From an uncultured Lachnospiraceae bacterium (GTDB lineage: Bacteria; Bacillota; Clostridia; Lachnospirales; Lachnospiraceae), in the NCBI GenBank assembly GCA_947174505.1, contig CAMWJF010000034.1, positions 1 through 44,094 on the forward strand: 44,094 nucleotides of DNA, read 5' to 3'. Positions 43,837 to 44,094 of this stretch are shown in pieces. Numbering within the stretch: position 1 is the first letter of the stretch; each line of letters opens with the position of its first letter. The notes below the pieces were generated by a model, which made no database searches, was not told the origin of the DNA, and saw only the letters and a program-made list of their open reading frames with translations. The position numbers were made by a program, and so were the translations under genes.

Positions 43837-44016
43837 TTGGGTAATGATATTTTGGGTAATTCCATAGAGTCGGCAATACGGGCAACCCAGAAGGCGTTAT
43901 ACGATTTGGATCATCCCTTAGAACCCGGCAAAGTCAGAAGTATGGAAGAACAGCAGGCGCTCGTCAAAGAACGGGAATTTTACAAGTCGTTTCTGGATAA
44001 ACTGAAAAAGCTTTAA
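43837..44016 (+). pseudogene. short ORF or gene remnant of about 59 codons
   Basis: An open frame runs from a TTG at 43837 to TAA at 44014-44016. It encodes a helical, charged C-terminal-like segment (for example GKVRSMEEQQALVKERE and FYKSFLDKLKKL). There is no Shine-Dalgarno site or ATG near its start and it begins just after a terminator, so it looks like the tail of a lost gene. It ends 12 bases before the next start codon. I do not recognise the family. Confidence 0.4.
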
Positions 44017-44028
44017 GGGGAAGCACAA

Positions 44029-44094
44029 ATGCGGTTTATAAGGGACAGCAGGATTTTCGGTTTTTCATTTCTCTCATGGAATATACTTTTACAT
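44029..44094 (+). CDS. start of an unknown gene, cut by the window edge
   Basis: An ATG at 44029 with AAGGGGAAG five bases upstream opens a frame that runs off the window. The visible part, MRFIRDSRIFGFSFLSWN, has a basic start followed by hydrophobic residues. Too little is present to name it. Confidence 0.5.
   Translation, partial: MRFIRDSRIFGFSFLSWNILLH

Overview
The window looks like chromosomal DNA of an anaerobic, spore-forming, probably motile member of the Clostridia, most likely Lachnospiraceae. The reasons are the forespore genes spoVAA, spoVAB, spoVAC and spoVAD, two chemoreceptors, a Bacillota-type BirA box, type 2 PyrF, a DUF512 radical SAM protein, purine-rich Shine-Dalgarno sites with TTG and GTG starts, and moderately high G+C coding sequence. 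The assignment is an inference from gene content. No rRNA, tRNA, insertion sequence, prophage or CRISPR array was seen.

Layout: 0.2-3.5 kb holds a CPA2-type cation/proton antiporter and a chemoreceptor. On the minus strand at 3.6-6.2 kb are a GH42 beta-galactosidase and a DUF3842 protein. At 6.2-8.1 kb is spoVAA-spoVAB-spoVAC behind a sigma-G-like promoter. At 8.1-9.1 kb is an AT-rich accessory pair, a JAB/RadC-like metalloprotease and a 60-residue protein. At 9.1-13.1 kb is a biotin locus: bioY behind a BirA operator, a possible 29-codon ORF, bioD, bioA and bioB. At 13.2-17.2 kb are a small unknown gene, a DUF512 radical SAM protein, a GNAT acetyltransferase and a second chemoreceptor. At 17.3-20.2 kb is an EF-G/Tet(M)-like GTPase fused to a Rae1/YacP NYN nuclease domain. 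At 20.4-25.4 kb a response regulator, a sensor kinase and an S41-like lipoprotein form an overlapping operon. On the minus strand at 25.4-32.2 kb an operon encodes an HD-GYP response regulator, a hybrid kinase with an Hpt domain, and a hybrid kinase fused to a DegV fatty-acid-binding domain. At 32.5-42.7 kb are a SUV3-like helicase, an Sfp-type phosphopantetheinyl transferase, an alpha/beta hydrolase, an SBP-GGDEF-EAL sensor, a YdcF-like protein, a TPR lipoprotein, a degenerate Nudix protein and pyrF. At 42.7-43.8 kb spoVAD stands alone. The right edge carries a short ORF and the start of another gene.

The most unusual points are these. (1) A perfect sigma-G promoter lies across the left arm of a 17-bp hairpin whose right arm holds the spoVAD Shine-Dalgarno site. 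Read-through RNA from pyrF should therefore be silent, and only the forespore transcript should be translatable. (2) An 11-mer, TTATGTAAACT, occurs ten times exactly plus two near copies, including two regularly spaced triplets on either side of bioA. (3) A ribosome-binding GTPase is fused to an A-site-nuclease-type domain. (4) A histidine kinase is fused to a DegV domain. (5) The spoVA genes are split, with spoVAD about 34.7 kb from spoVAC.

Several genes point to c-di-GMP and phosphorelay signalling (HD-GYP, EAL, two hybrid kinases, one Hpt). With the two chemoreceptors this part of the chromosome is rich in environmental sensing.
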